From the NCBI GenBank assembly GCA_010645155.1, contig CM021320.1:4277590-4341589 (forward strand): 64,000 bases of DNA. Direction: 5' to 3'. The notes beneath the pieces are model-generated. The model saw nothing but the letters and a program-made list of their open reading frames with translations. It did no database searches and was not told where the DNA came from. This DNA comes from Tigriopus japonicus. Taxonomy: Eukaryota > Arthropoda > Copepoda > Harpacticoida > Harpacticidae. Every line of letters begins with the position of its first letter. The first letter of the stretch is position 1. Shown here in pieces: positions 1-13,000 of this stretch. A program made the translations under genes and the position numbers.

Positions 1-3000
1 TGCAGTAAATCAAACTTGGCCATAACTGGACGGAACAAGTCCACTTACACACTCACTCACACACGGGCCACAAATGTTAGTCTTCAAGAAAGTACATTAG
101 TACACATTTTGGTCGGCTCGATTGGGGAATGCTAATGGTATTCGTTGACGAGAGACAAAGAATCCATTTTGACTCCGAGAGTTGGGAAGTGTTTTCGAAC
201 CCGAACTTTATGGGCTGGTTTTAAAGGCGCATTCTGTCCATCCAATACAACACGAGTCGAACAAGCGGGTCAGGAATGTTTCCAAGATGATGTTGTTCAT
301 GAAGATGATAATAAAAACAACTCAGGCACGAAAACATGACTTAACAACCCAGACACCCATCTCTTTATTCTCGACAACGACATTTTCTGTCAGAGAAAAT
401 GTAAGGCACTTTTCAATGGAGGAGAAAAGTGACAGATTTGTTTCGAGGTGTCTTGGTCAAGAAGGCTCAAGATTCAAAGAAGGACCGCAAGCGTGCAAAT
501 GGGTGTCTAAAAAGTCTCTGGCAGGCTTTATTATTGTTGTTGTTTGGCGGCGATTCCCACGTTTCGAGAAGCGAATGAAATCAACGGCTCAGCGCGATTT
601 AACACGCTTTTATTGAACCCAGTATTTCACTCAACTCGGAACAAAGCCCAAACTGAAGAGAGATTTCGGGGTAATCTAACGTTTTTACGTACGAGACACC
701 GAGTATTTTGTTTGACCATCGACGTGGAGCTATAAATCATGCTTCTAAATTCATTTGGGGATTTACATTTAGCTCGCCTGGTCCTCATTCCTCGGGTCTC
801 ATGTCGATCCTCAAACTGGCCCAAGGCTTAAAGTCAATCCAGTGAACCTTTAACGGATCATGAACCAAACTTTGTAAAATCTAAAAAAACGCTCACTGTA
901 TTTACTGCATTGACTTTAGAAAGAGAAACCACGCGAGGTTTGTTGACTCGTTTTCATGAATTTCCGAACGGCGGAGGTTTGTTTAGTCTAGAGGAAAACA
1001 GATCCGTAAAGTGCCAATAGTATTTCAAAGAAACGTTCTTCCATCAGTTGCAAAGCAGGTCAATTTGACAATCAAAAATAGGCCCTCTTGATGGTTTCCT
1101 TTCGTTCTCAAGCTTTTTTGTGATTTGCCAAGGCTCTGCTGATCTAGATCTAGTGACGGTTCAGCGTGAGAATTCTCTCAGAGTTTTGGAAGTGTACGAC
1201 TCCACCTTCCAAGGCTTTGAAGGGATTTGTACGCATCAAGTGAAGAAGACTCAAGCGTGAATGAGTTTAGGCAGTCTGTTTTTTGCATCAACCTACTTAA
1301 CATTGCTTCACATTTACACAATGTAAATTAGTTGGTTTGAAACAAAAACCTTTGGTCGTTTTTCACTTCCACGTAGCAGGCACAATACTTTGGTTAATTG
1401 AGTCAAGAAAATGTTTTTGGACTTGATTTTTGGGAGTAATTACGGTGATCAGGTTGATGAGAGAGGTCTCCCGTAGATTTTTTCATCATCCATTTTTAGA
1501 CCTCGAAGTTTGTTCTCGTTGGGAGCGATAATTAAACCACAGGAGGGATCAATAGATCAAGATCAATCGACAAGTAAACTCAAACTTAAAATCCCTCAAG
1601 ATCTCCATTATTTTAGATGGATCTAACCAGAGGATGGTTAGGAAAAAAATGTCGTTGGAAGTGAACACACAATTCACACAAAGAGGTCCATAAAATCGGT
1701 TGGACGGAAATGAACGAGCACACAAGAGGACGTCGTTTTTCAAGTCTCTGTTCATTTATTCAAACAATGACAAACTTGGCCGGAACACCCGAAATTCACA
1801 AATACACTCCATCTAAGAAGGTGTTTATGGACTTGGATGGGGGAAATAAAACACAAGAAGAAGCCATCTTTGGACGTGAATGAAGGCAGTCATAAAATGG
1901 TTTTGATTTCTTCCTCCAACAGTAGTGTGGGTGGTCTTTTGATCGTGCCAAAGAGCTCTTCTTTTCATTGTTCCCGGTCAGTCATGCATGAGCCCAAAAG
2001 AGGATTGCGCTTTAAAATAGATTCTTTTTTTTACAATCTGCACTACCTCTACAAAAACTACCTGCGATTGCAGTTCCAGTTAAATGTTAGAGCAAAATTA
2101 GCAGAAGTGGGCACTTTTCATGTCGATATGTTCTACTAGAAAACAAATGAAGACTAAACTTTGCCCGTGTATGAGTTGGACAAATATTGTGAAACCACTG
2201 ATTGATTCATGGGAGGGACAGCTTAATGCAGCTACTAATTTTTTGAAATCTGGTTCAAGGCCATGTGGAAAATTAACCTTCTAGCCAAGCTAAATATCTT
2301 GACAAGTGAACTGACGTTATCCCAAAGATTCTAGGTTGATCACAATCATGAAGGTCTCATTAGTTTTGTAACAAATTCCTACTTGTCAAACCTACATTTA
2401 GCTCCTTTTGTTGCCTTGAGAAGTCAAAAACTACCGACAGAGCAAATATTAAAACTAATTTTGTTGTAACATGACCATAAAGATTGGCCCAAGGAAAGAA
2501 GCACAAATAAAATGGTGTAATGGAGTTCAGAGCTAACGAGCCAATACCCATTACTTTTTACATTGTTAAAGTTGCGAACCCTTTTTGCCATTTTCAAATG
2601 ACAACACCAAGAAGATGGCAGGATATTTGAATGTCAAAAGGGCAGCATATAAATGAAGAACACCCATCTCATCATCATCATCTTTTTCATCTACGTACAT
2701 CATCCTGTTCCTCTGGAGGTTGTGACTTTTTGCCAATTGTGGTGGCCATAAAACAGATCTCAGCATAATAAATCATGAGTGTGAGAGAACGAGATAAAAT
2801 GCCATCCTGAGGAAGGAGAACAAGAAATTGGATCCCATAATTTATGGGCTCTAATGAGCATAACCGTACATACATACGGTAATGTTCGCACCACGACAGT
2901 TGGGTGCAAGATTACAATTCATTATACAGATGATCACGTAGAGGTCTCCAATGAGAGATGCGATATTCATTCCACCATCTGGGCTTGTAAATGTCATTTC

Positions 3001-6000
3001 CGCTTCAGCTCAGCCTAATAACATCTTGATGGAATTGACTCCCATTGCTATTCTAGTTTGGGAGAGATTTATTATGCTTTTGTTGGAAGTCATCGTATGT
3101 TCCATGAAAAATCTCCATTGTTCTCCACTTCAGGCTCTAATCTGTCTTGAACACATTAAGAGAAACTGCAGTAAATCAAAGGAAAATGCGAGAATAATTG
3201 TGAATGGATGAAGGTGTCTCTGTGACTTCATTTCCCTTCTTTTGTACTCGATTTCACTGGTTCTCGGAACGATTCCAATTCGCCATTCACAACCTCTTCT
3301 TCATCTTTGGTAGAAAAAAAACCTTTTTTTCTGCCACATTTGGAAGAAGAAAATACAACAACTTTGGAATGCATGTTTTCAAGAGGGGCTGTTTCAATTT
3401 TTTGGGCGTTGTGCGTCAGGTCTGGGGTAAAAATGAGCACGTTTGTTGTTTAATTGACATGATCAGCCCTGCCCATTTGGTTTGGTTGATGGAATGAATT
3501 GAGCCTCTCTGAAGACGGAGCCTCTCCCCCAAATATGGACAAATGTCGACTAGAGAATAACTCGAAGCTTGTCGAATGATGGAACGACCACGACCAAAAG
3601 ACTTGAATGCTCAAGCTACAAATGGACATATCCACTTGTTTAACTCAAAGACTTTTGAGAACTTCTGGCTCCTTCCCGCCTTCCAACTTGATACCCACGG
3701 CTATTTGATATTTGAATCTGACCGAACCTGAGATTCATGATGGATCAAATGACCATCCGAAAATTAGAACGGATTCATGGTCCTTTCATCCATTGACTTC
3801 ACCCATTACTTTTTTTGAACGCTCCACGCTTTTCAACAAATGTCCTACTGGAACAAAGATGGCAATGCTATGAAACGAATTGGCCAACGGACATTAAATG
3901 GAGATTCGTTTCATTCGTTGGGCCCACGGAAAACTAAATTGAAAAAAGAACACCACTACTGAAACTGATTACATCCTGTAATTTACCGGCTGACCTTCCA
4001 CGGAAATCTTCCATAAACCTGAACTTCTCTTGTTATCTCTTGAAGGTCTTAGAAAATGATAAAAATGAGGATTCGAGAGTTTCACGGTTTCAGTCTTCCA
4101 TGAGGGTCCAGCACCCTTTTGGTTACTTGGTAGCAATAACCAGTGCATAGAGCTAGACTTTGGGCACGGTTAATGGGTCAGTCGTGATGTTCACATTTGG
4201 ATTGAGGTGGGAAATCCGACACTCGATTCAGGTTCAGTACTCAAAATTCGTTTCAAAGATCTCTTTGGTTAGTTAGGATCGTGGCTACCAAGATGGGTTA
4301 AGAGGACAATAGGCGTGATGAAGAGCGTAGCACATTCAGTGGCGAGGTTTATGTACTTTTGCACCCGACTCTAGTTGATCCCATGCATGCATAATTAATT
4401 AATAGATAAGGTGGAGTCGGTTGGTGAGCGGAATTGGACTCGAAAAGGTGTCGAGACTTGATGCTGTCGTAAAAACATGAAGAAAAGGCTTATTTTTTTC
4501 AATTTTCAGACAGTTTTGCCACGAGCCACGAGTTTTTTGTACGTTATGAATAACATGGGACTTGGGCTGGGTCTTAATTATATGCAACCGCTGAAGGCGA
4601 TTTCGAGTTTAGGATTCGTGCCATAAAATCAAATTTATTCCTGAGCCTCCTTCACGTAAAAGCTAGGGAATGGACTATTAAATCTCACTTTGACACCTTT
4701 TGGAGCTTGAACGCTTTCCTAAGTGAGTCATCTTAACTTTAAGATCCATTCCTGTTTCTAAAAGAAAGAAAAAACTAGAATTGAGTATTGACGGACAAGT
4801 TGAAGCCAAAACATATCTCTGACTGGGATCTTTGAGCATCCCTTTAATGGCAAAAGAAATGAGTTGTTGGCAATACAATCGGCCAGGCTCGAACCCGCCC
4901 TAATGATGGTTCGGATGGGTTTGGTGCCTTTGAAAAGCGGCTTCGGGAAGTCACTTTTATTGGGCTCTAAAACCTTGTTCTGTGCAAGACAAATTAACAC
5001 ATCGGTTGCTTTACTCGAACATCGAGAATCGTCTCCGTCGCTTCAATGGCAAACAATGGCTTTTGATCTGAAATGGCCAACAGAAGGCTTTGGAAGTCCA
5101 TTGTGATTTTAGCACTACTCGAAATGCGTGCTGTTTCTCTTCACCGTTGATTCAATTGACTGGGGTTGATTTGGATACGCCAAAGAAGGATGTGTGCTTG
5201 GCATCCCAGTGCTAATGAATTAAAAGCTAGTCGAGATGAAGAACTCCATTATTTTTCAATTTTCTCATTCATTGAATTCCGAGGATTTGACTCTTTGCCA
5301 GAGATCTGTGATCGATCTCTTGGTAAGAGATTTGAAAGAGCCTCCGAGTTCCGGTAAGGCTAGAAACGGTCTGGCTGAAGATTTATGACAGGAAGCCATG
5401 CCATTTTTCAGGCCAAAATTGAGACAAAAACGAGACGATGATCAGCATGCATCACAGCTTCAGCCGAAGACGTTCAGATTGCGCATCTTGAGGTTTTCCA
5501 ACAAGAAAAAACTGCCGAAAATTCTTCCATGCCAAGGTCCCTTTGAGAAGTTGGATGGATCTCTTAACACTCGTTGTGTATAGGATCATTAAAACAGAGA
5601 GAAAGGAAAACAAGGCGGTTCAAAAGACTCATTAAAATGATTACGAGGCGCTAATCATGACATCTGGGTGATGGGTGTGAAGACGAGCTCCTCAACGTCA
5701 TCATTCCCTAAAATCGGATTCCAAGCCTCATTTTTAAGATCTTTCCGAGAAGAGACGCTCGTTCGGCTTCATTAGGCCATCTTGTTTAGACTCTGTATCT
5801 CTTTCTCACTCGCTTGATGAGGTAAATAACTCTCTTGGGAGTTCTTTCACACATCGTTGGAAGACGAATGACCAAGATGACAAATCAATTTCGAATGGAT
5901 TCATTCACGCATGTCAAATGACTCGAGAGTCCAGAACACTAAGCTCATTAGGCGGTCATTACCCGAGGTCTGAGTACATAGTAGTACACAAGAAATGCAA

Positions 6001-6937
6001 ACTTTTCCACCGAGCGATTGAGCTGGTTTGAAAACTTGAAAACTGTCTTGGCACTGAGAACAGATCTCAGACTTCAATGCCATTCAGGTCGTCTTTTTCT
6101 ACTTCTTCTTCTTCTTCTTGCGAACACTTGATCGATATCGTGGCCCTATCCTTCATTGAATTGGGATACATCTTTTGTGCGACGATCTCACTATCGATGT
6201 GAATCTTCCAAAGCGTCAATGCCAGTCCAATTCAGATTCGAAGGCCAATCTTCCATACAATCCATCCAACTTTGACTTTGAACATATCTAAATGGACTGG
6301 ATAAGTAACATCTTAAAAGGGTTTTGAGGCTCACTTTGGAAACAGTCGAAAATATCATCAGGGATGTCAATGGATTGAAACAGCTCACTAACGAGAAAGT
6401 TAATGGTCTGATCCGAAGGAATTTATGACCCTCACGACAAACTAGGGCACACACACACACATACCTGTGTCGAGTGAGTCAAAAGACATGATTCTGAACA
6501 CGGATTCAAATGATCGAGATCATCATTACACAATTCAGTCTCGTTAACCCCCCTAGTACCCTCTCACATCATCGACGAGCATCGCAAGCTATTATAGGCC
6601 AATGGAAATCAATTTTGATGTCTGGGGATGATGATCAAGAAGCTGCCCCGCTTCATCCAACATCCACGAAATTTGGAGGAGTAGCCAACAGCACGATTTC
6701 GTTCTAATCGCGGAATTCATCTCATTCTTGAGCGTGCTCCAAAGAACGTGAGGCAATTCGATTCGTTTTGGTGACCACTCGCACGTCAGTTTTCAGCTCC
6801 AATTGAATCCATCATCTCCTTTTTCGCATTTAAACGTATAATAAATGGTCTTCTCTCTAGAAGAAAAAAAGAAAAAGTGACTTGTATGTTTGATATGACA
6901 AGACACAATTTTTTTATGTGCTCTATTTACATTCCAG
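1..6937. other. No gene recognised; upstream flank of the Dixin gene
   Basis: Only short overlapping open frames occur here, none with a recognisable domain, a codon pattern or splice sites that join into a longer product. There are short simple repeats, such as CA near 6450 and CTT near 6105. A good acceptor (TTTACATTCCAG, ending at 6937) shows that an exon begins at 6938, so upstream non-coding or short coding exons of Dixin may lie in this stretch. I could not place them. Confidence 0.5.
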
Positions 6938-7044
6938 GTTCGTCCACCAACCGTCCCGATGAGCGGATCGTTCGATCGCCATCGGACTTGATCCTCGTTC
7001 CTTCGAAATATTCTCCTCTGGAGTGTCCCCCATCTCCACTCATC

Positions 7045-10000
7045 ATGTTCAAGTGGAAGGTCAGCGGCCTTGGAGGAGGTGGAGGAAGCGGTGGTAATAG
7101 TAAAAAGGCCAAACAACAGGCCGAAAAGCTCAATAATGCCACTTCAACCACGACGACCGCGACGTCGTCCACTGAAGGACAAACCGCACCGAAGAACAAT
7201 AATGCCAAGAACAACAAAGACAATTCGCCAAAGAAGGAGTCAAACAAGCGGTGAGCAATGGAAGTCGTCACTCAGGTTGACAAGAATTATGGCATGAAAG
7301 GACTTGAATTCAGTTGCAGACGGGTTTCTTGGAATGGTAGGAGCGCTGATGATAAGTCAAGCAGGATTAATGGCCAATCGAGAATCGTGTAATCTTGTTC
7401 AGGGGGTTCTTCAAGGGATCATTCTGGTGGCCATGATCATCCTGACAGAAACAAGGGGCTCGAAGGTCAGCAGTGTTTTTGCAATGACCACCATCACCAT
7501 CCATTTAAAGCACGCAGAGGCGATGATGGGTCTTCTTTAGCACCCCATGATTAACTCCTTACGCGTTGCATGCACGTTCAATGCAACTCAAGGTGAACTT
7601 TTGGCCAGCAATATTCAACTAACGAGAAATTCATGAGAGCCTCATTCGATCTGACTTGGCATATTCAAGTTGGGACGTATTAATAGGACTTATTTTTGCC
7701 ACGGGGTGATTCAATGAAGATGATGAGGCAATAAAGGGGACGCTCGATGAATTCGAGTGGTTCTCGTCCAAATTTGGTTCCGCTGGTTGAATCGCGTGTC
7801 GGCTAATTGTTTGCCATTCCATCATAACCATGATGATCACCACCGCCATCTTGGTGGTGGTGTTTCGAAAAGCAAATCGCTATTACGGTAAGCTCCACTA
7901 TGGAATGAAAAACGAAGTTTGTTGGGTTGATCCGCCGGTGAAAAAGAGAAGAGTGCATGGTAATGGTAATGGTAATAGCTCCCTGGTGAATTGATTTTTG
8001 AAAAATTCCCAATCTCATAAGAGGAAGACAGGCCATCAAAAAGACCGAACCATTCTCGACGATCACGGCGGTTGCAACGGAATTTCAGGCCGAAATACGA
8101 AACATATTGATCAATTCGGTTCAATGATGAAGTGCAGATTTGTTGTGTCATCTTTGTGATTTATTTTCCCTTTCAGTCGAGATTGGTAGTGCTCTTTGCG
8201 CTTCAATACCCTTTGAAGGACATATTTTTTTGTCAAGCCAGGATGCTACTTTCTGTCCGAAAGGGTTCTTTTGATTAGGTTTTATCACGATGTCATCCTG
8301 GTTCGGTATGATTTGTTCTTTTTAGTTCATTGCATTTGCACCACTTTCTACTGAAAGGATACGAAAATTGTGAATCGCTCAAAAAAAGTCTTCCTCAAAT
8401 TTCGAGCATAAACTAAATTTTAACAACCGTGGTATGAGGACCAATTTCAGAGAAAAATTCTCAAGATGACGACATTATTCGCTGACAACTTTCATACCAT
8501 CCTTGATTCCCAACATCGCAACCATTTATAACTCTCGTTCAACCATCCTGAAAAACATGCGAGTAAGATTATTCATGTCCTCCAACACCTGCTTCATCGT
8601 AGGGATCATAATGAAACCCTCGAGTATCTGGTTTTTTCCGAACCTCATTCAATGATGAAGAGTTGGTTCACAAAAACTCGATCCAATTTAGATGGATCAC
8701 GTCGAAGCTTCGACAATAGCTAGATCGACGAGGAGATGCTGCTAATAATAATAGCGACGATGATTGCTCTGATCAAGGTTAAGGATTTGTCCTGGATTCA
8801 ATCAAATAGGAACCGACCCAGATGGTGAGAGCGATTTCTTCGTATCAATAGGATCATGATTGGTCTCCTCTCAGTCTCGCTACTTGCTTCCAAACCAGGA
8901 AAAGCTAGGGCCAAAGTTCACTTTTCGAATGTGTCTAGAAAAGGCCACTTGGATAAAGAGTTGTTCAAGATAACCAAAGTACAGTCGTCCATTTGGAAGT
9001 ACTATCTCCGATGATTGCTTGACTCTCTTGAAAGTTGGAGCCCCAATGGAACAAAAGACAATCGGCTTATCTTTTCATTGTTCTCCACTTATTCATGAAG
9101 AGAATTGCTTTACATAATTAGGTTGCAAGGTTAACTTGACTTTGGTCAATTACTCATCCTGGACGATATGCTATCCGAGAAAATCACCGTCAAGAACAAT
9201 CTCCATAACGGAAGTTCATGACTCTGATAGATGCATGGTGAACCAAGAGGGGATTGCCTTTGATAATTCGCCTGTGCTTCGTTATCTAAGTGGCACCCTG
9301 TCTAAAGACTTTTGTAATGGTTGATTATTATGCCCAAAACATCATTAACCACGCGATCCAGGAAGATGAAAAATGAAGGGATGATGTTTTTCTCAAATGC
9401 TCCGACCATTGGGTCTCTTCGTCAAATGAACTCGTTTACCAGATTTCCGAGATGTAACGAGAAATAATCGAAAAAAGGCACCCCCTTGGCGGAGATTTTG
9501 CAAGAGCATCATCTATCCAATTGTGGTCTCTTTTTTCCATAACAAAGTAGCGTTGGTTTTGGTCAGTTACTTGAACTTTCTCGTCCCCGTAAGTCAAAGT
9601 TGCGATTATCCCGAGCACTTTAATTATTTGGCTAGCAGGTCGTGGGAATGCGAACCAACGAGTTGCAGACGTTTGCGTTTCTTGCTCGTTTCTCTTTGAG
9701 AGACAAGTTGCATGACATGGCGTGTCATGCAAAGATGAGGGCAGCCTTCCTGAGATTTTGGAATTGATTCGAATCTCGTTGCTCTTTTTGTAGTCTAGTT
9801 GTTTGACGAGCAAGTGCTTAATCGGGGTCATCTATGGCGTGTTGTTTTTTTGAACTTGGGATGTTTGATCTCTTCCAGGGACAAAGATGAAAATACTGGA
9901 GCTACCAAATCAAGGTTTGCTTTCTTCACGTCCTCTTCATCGTCGTCCTCAGCCAACAACAACAACAGCAATGGGAATAATAACACCACTGCTAACAGCA

Positions 10001-13000
10001 ACAACCACAATAACAACACCAATGGTTCAAATGCTCAAAATCCCCCACATATGAATGGACAAAATGGCGGTACCTTATTGAGAAAATCCCTAGACAAGGA
10101 CACAATGTCACGTGTGGGGCAAAGGTGAGAGGCACAAATGATTGGAAAAAGGTGGAAAATTGTACTAAATTCTCTTACATTAGGTTGGCTACTGCTCCTG
10201 CCCCACAAATCCCACCTTCTGCAGGTCCACCACAGTTTCCAAATGGAAATGTGCCCCAGTCTACTCAGAATGTTCCAAATGGCAATCCGCATTTCCCCAA
10301 TATGCATCCCATGTACCAGAATCGACCTCAGCAACCCCATCCTCCACCTCAACCACAAGGTCATGGTCAATACCACCCTAGTCATGGCGAGGAAGCTTTG
10401 CCCAGCGATTCACTATACCGATCTACAGGACATTCTAATCGGCAGGGTTATCACCAATTTGGTCCTAATCCTAATCAAGCCCGAAATCCTTCAGAAACCA
10501 CCTATGGTCCCAAGTCGAATCTGCAAGGCATGGTTCACTGGTCGTCACACGGTTATTTGGCCAAAACGAATGGTTCAAACAACAGCCCCAACCAGAATCA
10601 GGTGGAAGAATCGCCGATGAATCGGACGATCGATAATGGTTATGTGGTCTTGAAACGTCAAGGAGAGCAAATGGTGACTCATCTTTCTGGACGACAAACA
10701 ACCATGGGACAAAAGGAGCCTCAATCCCTTCCTTCTCAACACATCGATTCGTTTTCACCCCCGGACATGAGCAATAACGACCGGAAATATTTTTCCGTCC
10801 GAGGAATGGGCGATCTTCAAAAACACAACTTTCAAGGGAATTCAAGTAATGGCGTTCCTCAGGGTGCAAAACTCGGGGATCAGAACGAAAGCGGAAAATA
10901 CTACAGTGTGGATGCTCGATACCAGAATATGAAGACCCTCCCATCGGATCTTCGGTCTAAATTGAGGCAAACACAACAGCCAATTCAACAAATCAATAAA
11001 GTGACGCCCATCTACCAATCACCACCGGCTCCACCCCCAAGGAATGCTCAAACGAATTTGAGTGCTCAAACCAGTGCAATGGGGTCCAATTTGGAGAAAT
11101 CCAAATCAATGTCCGGTTCCGTGTCTTGGTTGGAATGGACGCAACAATTGCAGGCTTATATTGCATGGGTCAACTCTCAATTGAGAAAGAGACCCGACCT
11201 CAAGCCCGTGCAAGACCTCAGAACGGACCTCCAAACTGGCGAGGTCCTCGCTCAACTCATCGAGATCATCTGTAAGTATCTTAAAATGCACAAAGTCTAG
11301 CTCCTGACACCTTGACACCTCATCAATCAGATTAAAGGGGCGAAGAATGAATTGCTAAGTTCTGAGCTATTTTTCACCATATTGTGGCTTTAACCTGCCG
11401 GAATTGGGTTTCCAAAACGGGTTTTTGTATTGGTTGCCAATCATCATTTGACAGATTACCTCCAATTTGGAATCCATCAAGTGCATTTCCATTGACTCCT
11501 TTTGGTTAATCTTCTTTTTCTAGCTGGAGAGAGAATCGCTGGAATTGAGTACAACCCTGAGTCATTGCAAGGCATGCGTGAGAACTTGGAGCGCATCCTC
11601 CAATTCATGGCTCACAAACGCATTCGGATGCATCAGATCTCGTCCAAAGAGATCTTAGAAGGCAATCTGAAGGCAGTCATGAGACTCATCCTCGCCTTGG
11701 CTGCCCATTATAAGCCCCAAAGTGTGCGCCACCATGACCAACAGCAACCCGGGTCAAGCGCCCAAGAGACGGAATCATCAAATTCCAACTCTGTTCAACC
11801 AGGAACAGGAAACTCGGACGATATTCAAATAAAGACAGACAAAGGTGAGACTATTGAAGACAATGTTATGATTGAGAGAAACTTGAAGAGGGTAGCAATT
11901 GTTCCAACAATTATTCAAGTGTAATGGCTTCAATTTTGTTCAAAGGCCAAGTGCTCATTTCAATGTAAATTACCATCATTTTTTCCCATGAAAGCAAACA
12001 CACCTGATGCATGCCATGATTTTGAACATTTAGTGCAATGCATAGAGTCAATGACTACAGATGGATAATTTGCTTTTTAGGAGAATCCAACACAAGTCCT
12101 ACGAAATCTTTCGTCCGGACTGCGGCATTAGATTTGGACCATGATTTGAACGCTTCCCGCAACACCAACGACCAATTAAACGACTCCAGTGCGAATCTCA
12201 ATCAAACACAAGAAAGTACCAATGGTCTGTCATCGTCATCAGCCAATTCCACAGTTGTGGTGAAACGTACTCCAAGTCTTAATGACTCGCATCTGTCTCG
12301 ACATGCCCAAGGTAGAGTCTCTACAGATCATGCTCCCATGCAGATTTACGAGAACGTGGCGGGCCCCAATTCCCTTGGGTCCACACCCAACGTTGTCAAA
12401 GAGAGTATGTCCACCCAAACAGAGGCCCGTTCTCCTTTAAGACCTCCCGTTCTTCAGAAAGAGGGAAGTTTTGTTCGAACAGGTTCCGGACGGAAACTGC
12501 CCAAAATCCCGGCTAAGCCGGCCACCACGGGAAGCACACCGGGTCCTGTGGTTATTCATGGGACTAATTCACTACCTAGAGCAAAGACTGATCAACAAGA
12601 TGAGTTCACCTCAACCCTTGGTGCATCAAAGGCTGAAAACCGAAAGAGCCGACCAAAGGCCCTGGACTTTTGGGAGCACATGGAAGACAACAGCATGGAG
12701 AAATCCGATTTCCGGTATAACACCATTCATCGAATGTCAATTGGGAGACGAATGCTTCCGCAAACCCCAGGAAAGCCAATGGCCCCTTCACAACGATCTC
12801 AGTCTCTGGACCGATCCGGGGAAATGGCAGCGGCAATAACTGCAGCAACGTCTGTGTCGTCCATTCATTCATCCACGTACTGCTCTGATGCGGACAAGTC
12901 ACTCAACTCGAGTTTCTCGGGACCGACATCTTTGCCGAACCAGAGTCCACTGGTTGAAAGAAAACACTCCCTGGACGCTCAAGGTTCCAAAGGATTTTCC

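Noticed and set aside
4864..4910. tRNA-like T-arm (GGGTTCGAGCC on the minus strand)
   Set aside because: No matching stems upstream; an isolated chance match.
7070..7297. Arg-rich frame in the first Dixin exon
   Set aside because: Wrong frame relative to MFKWK and the donor at 7250.
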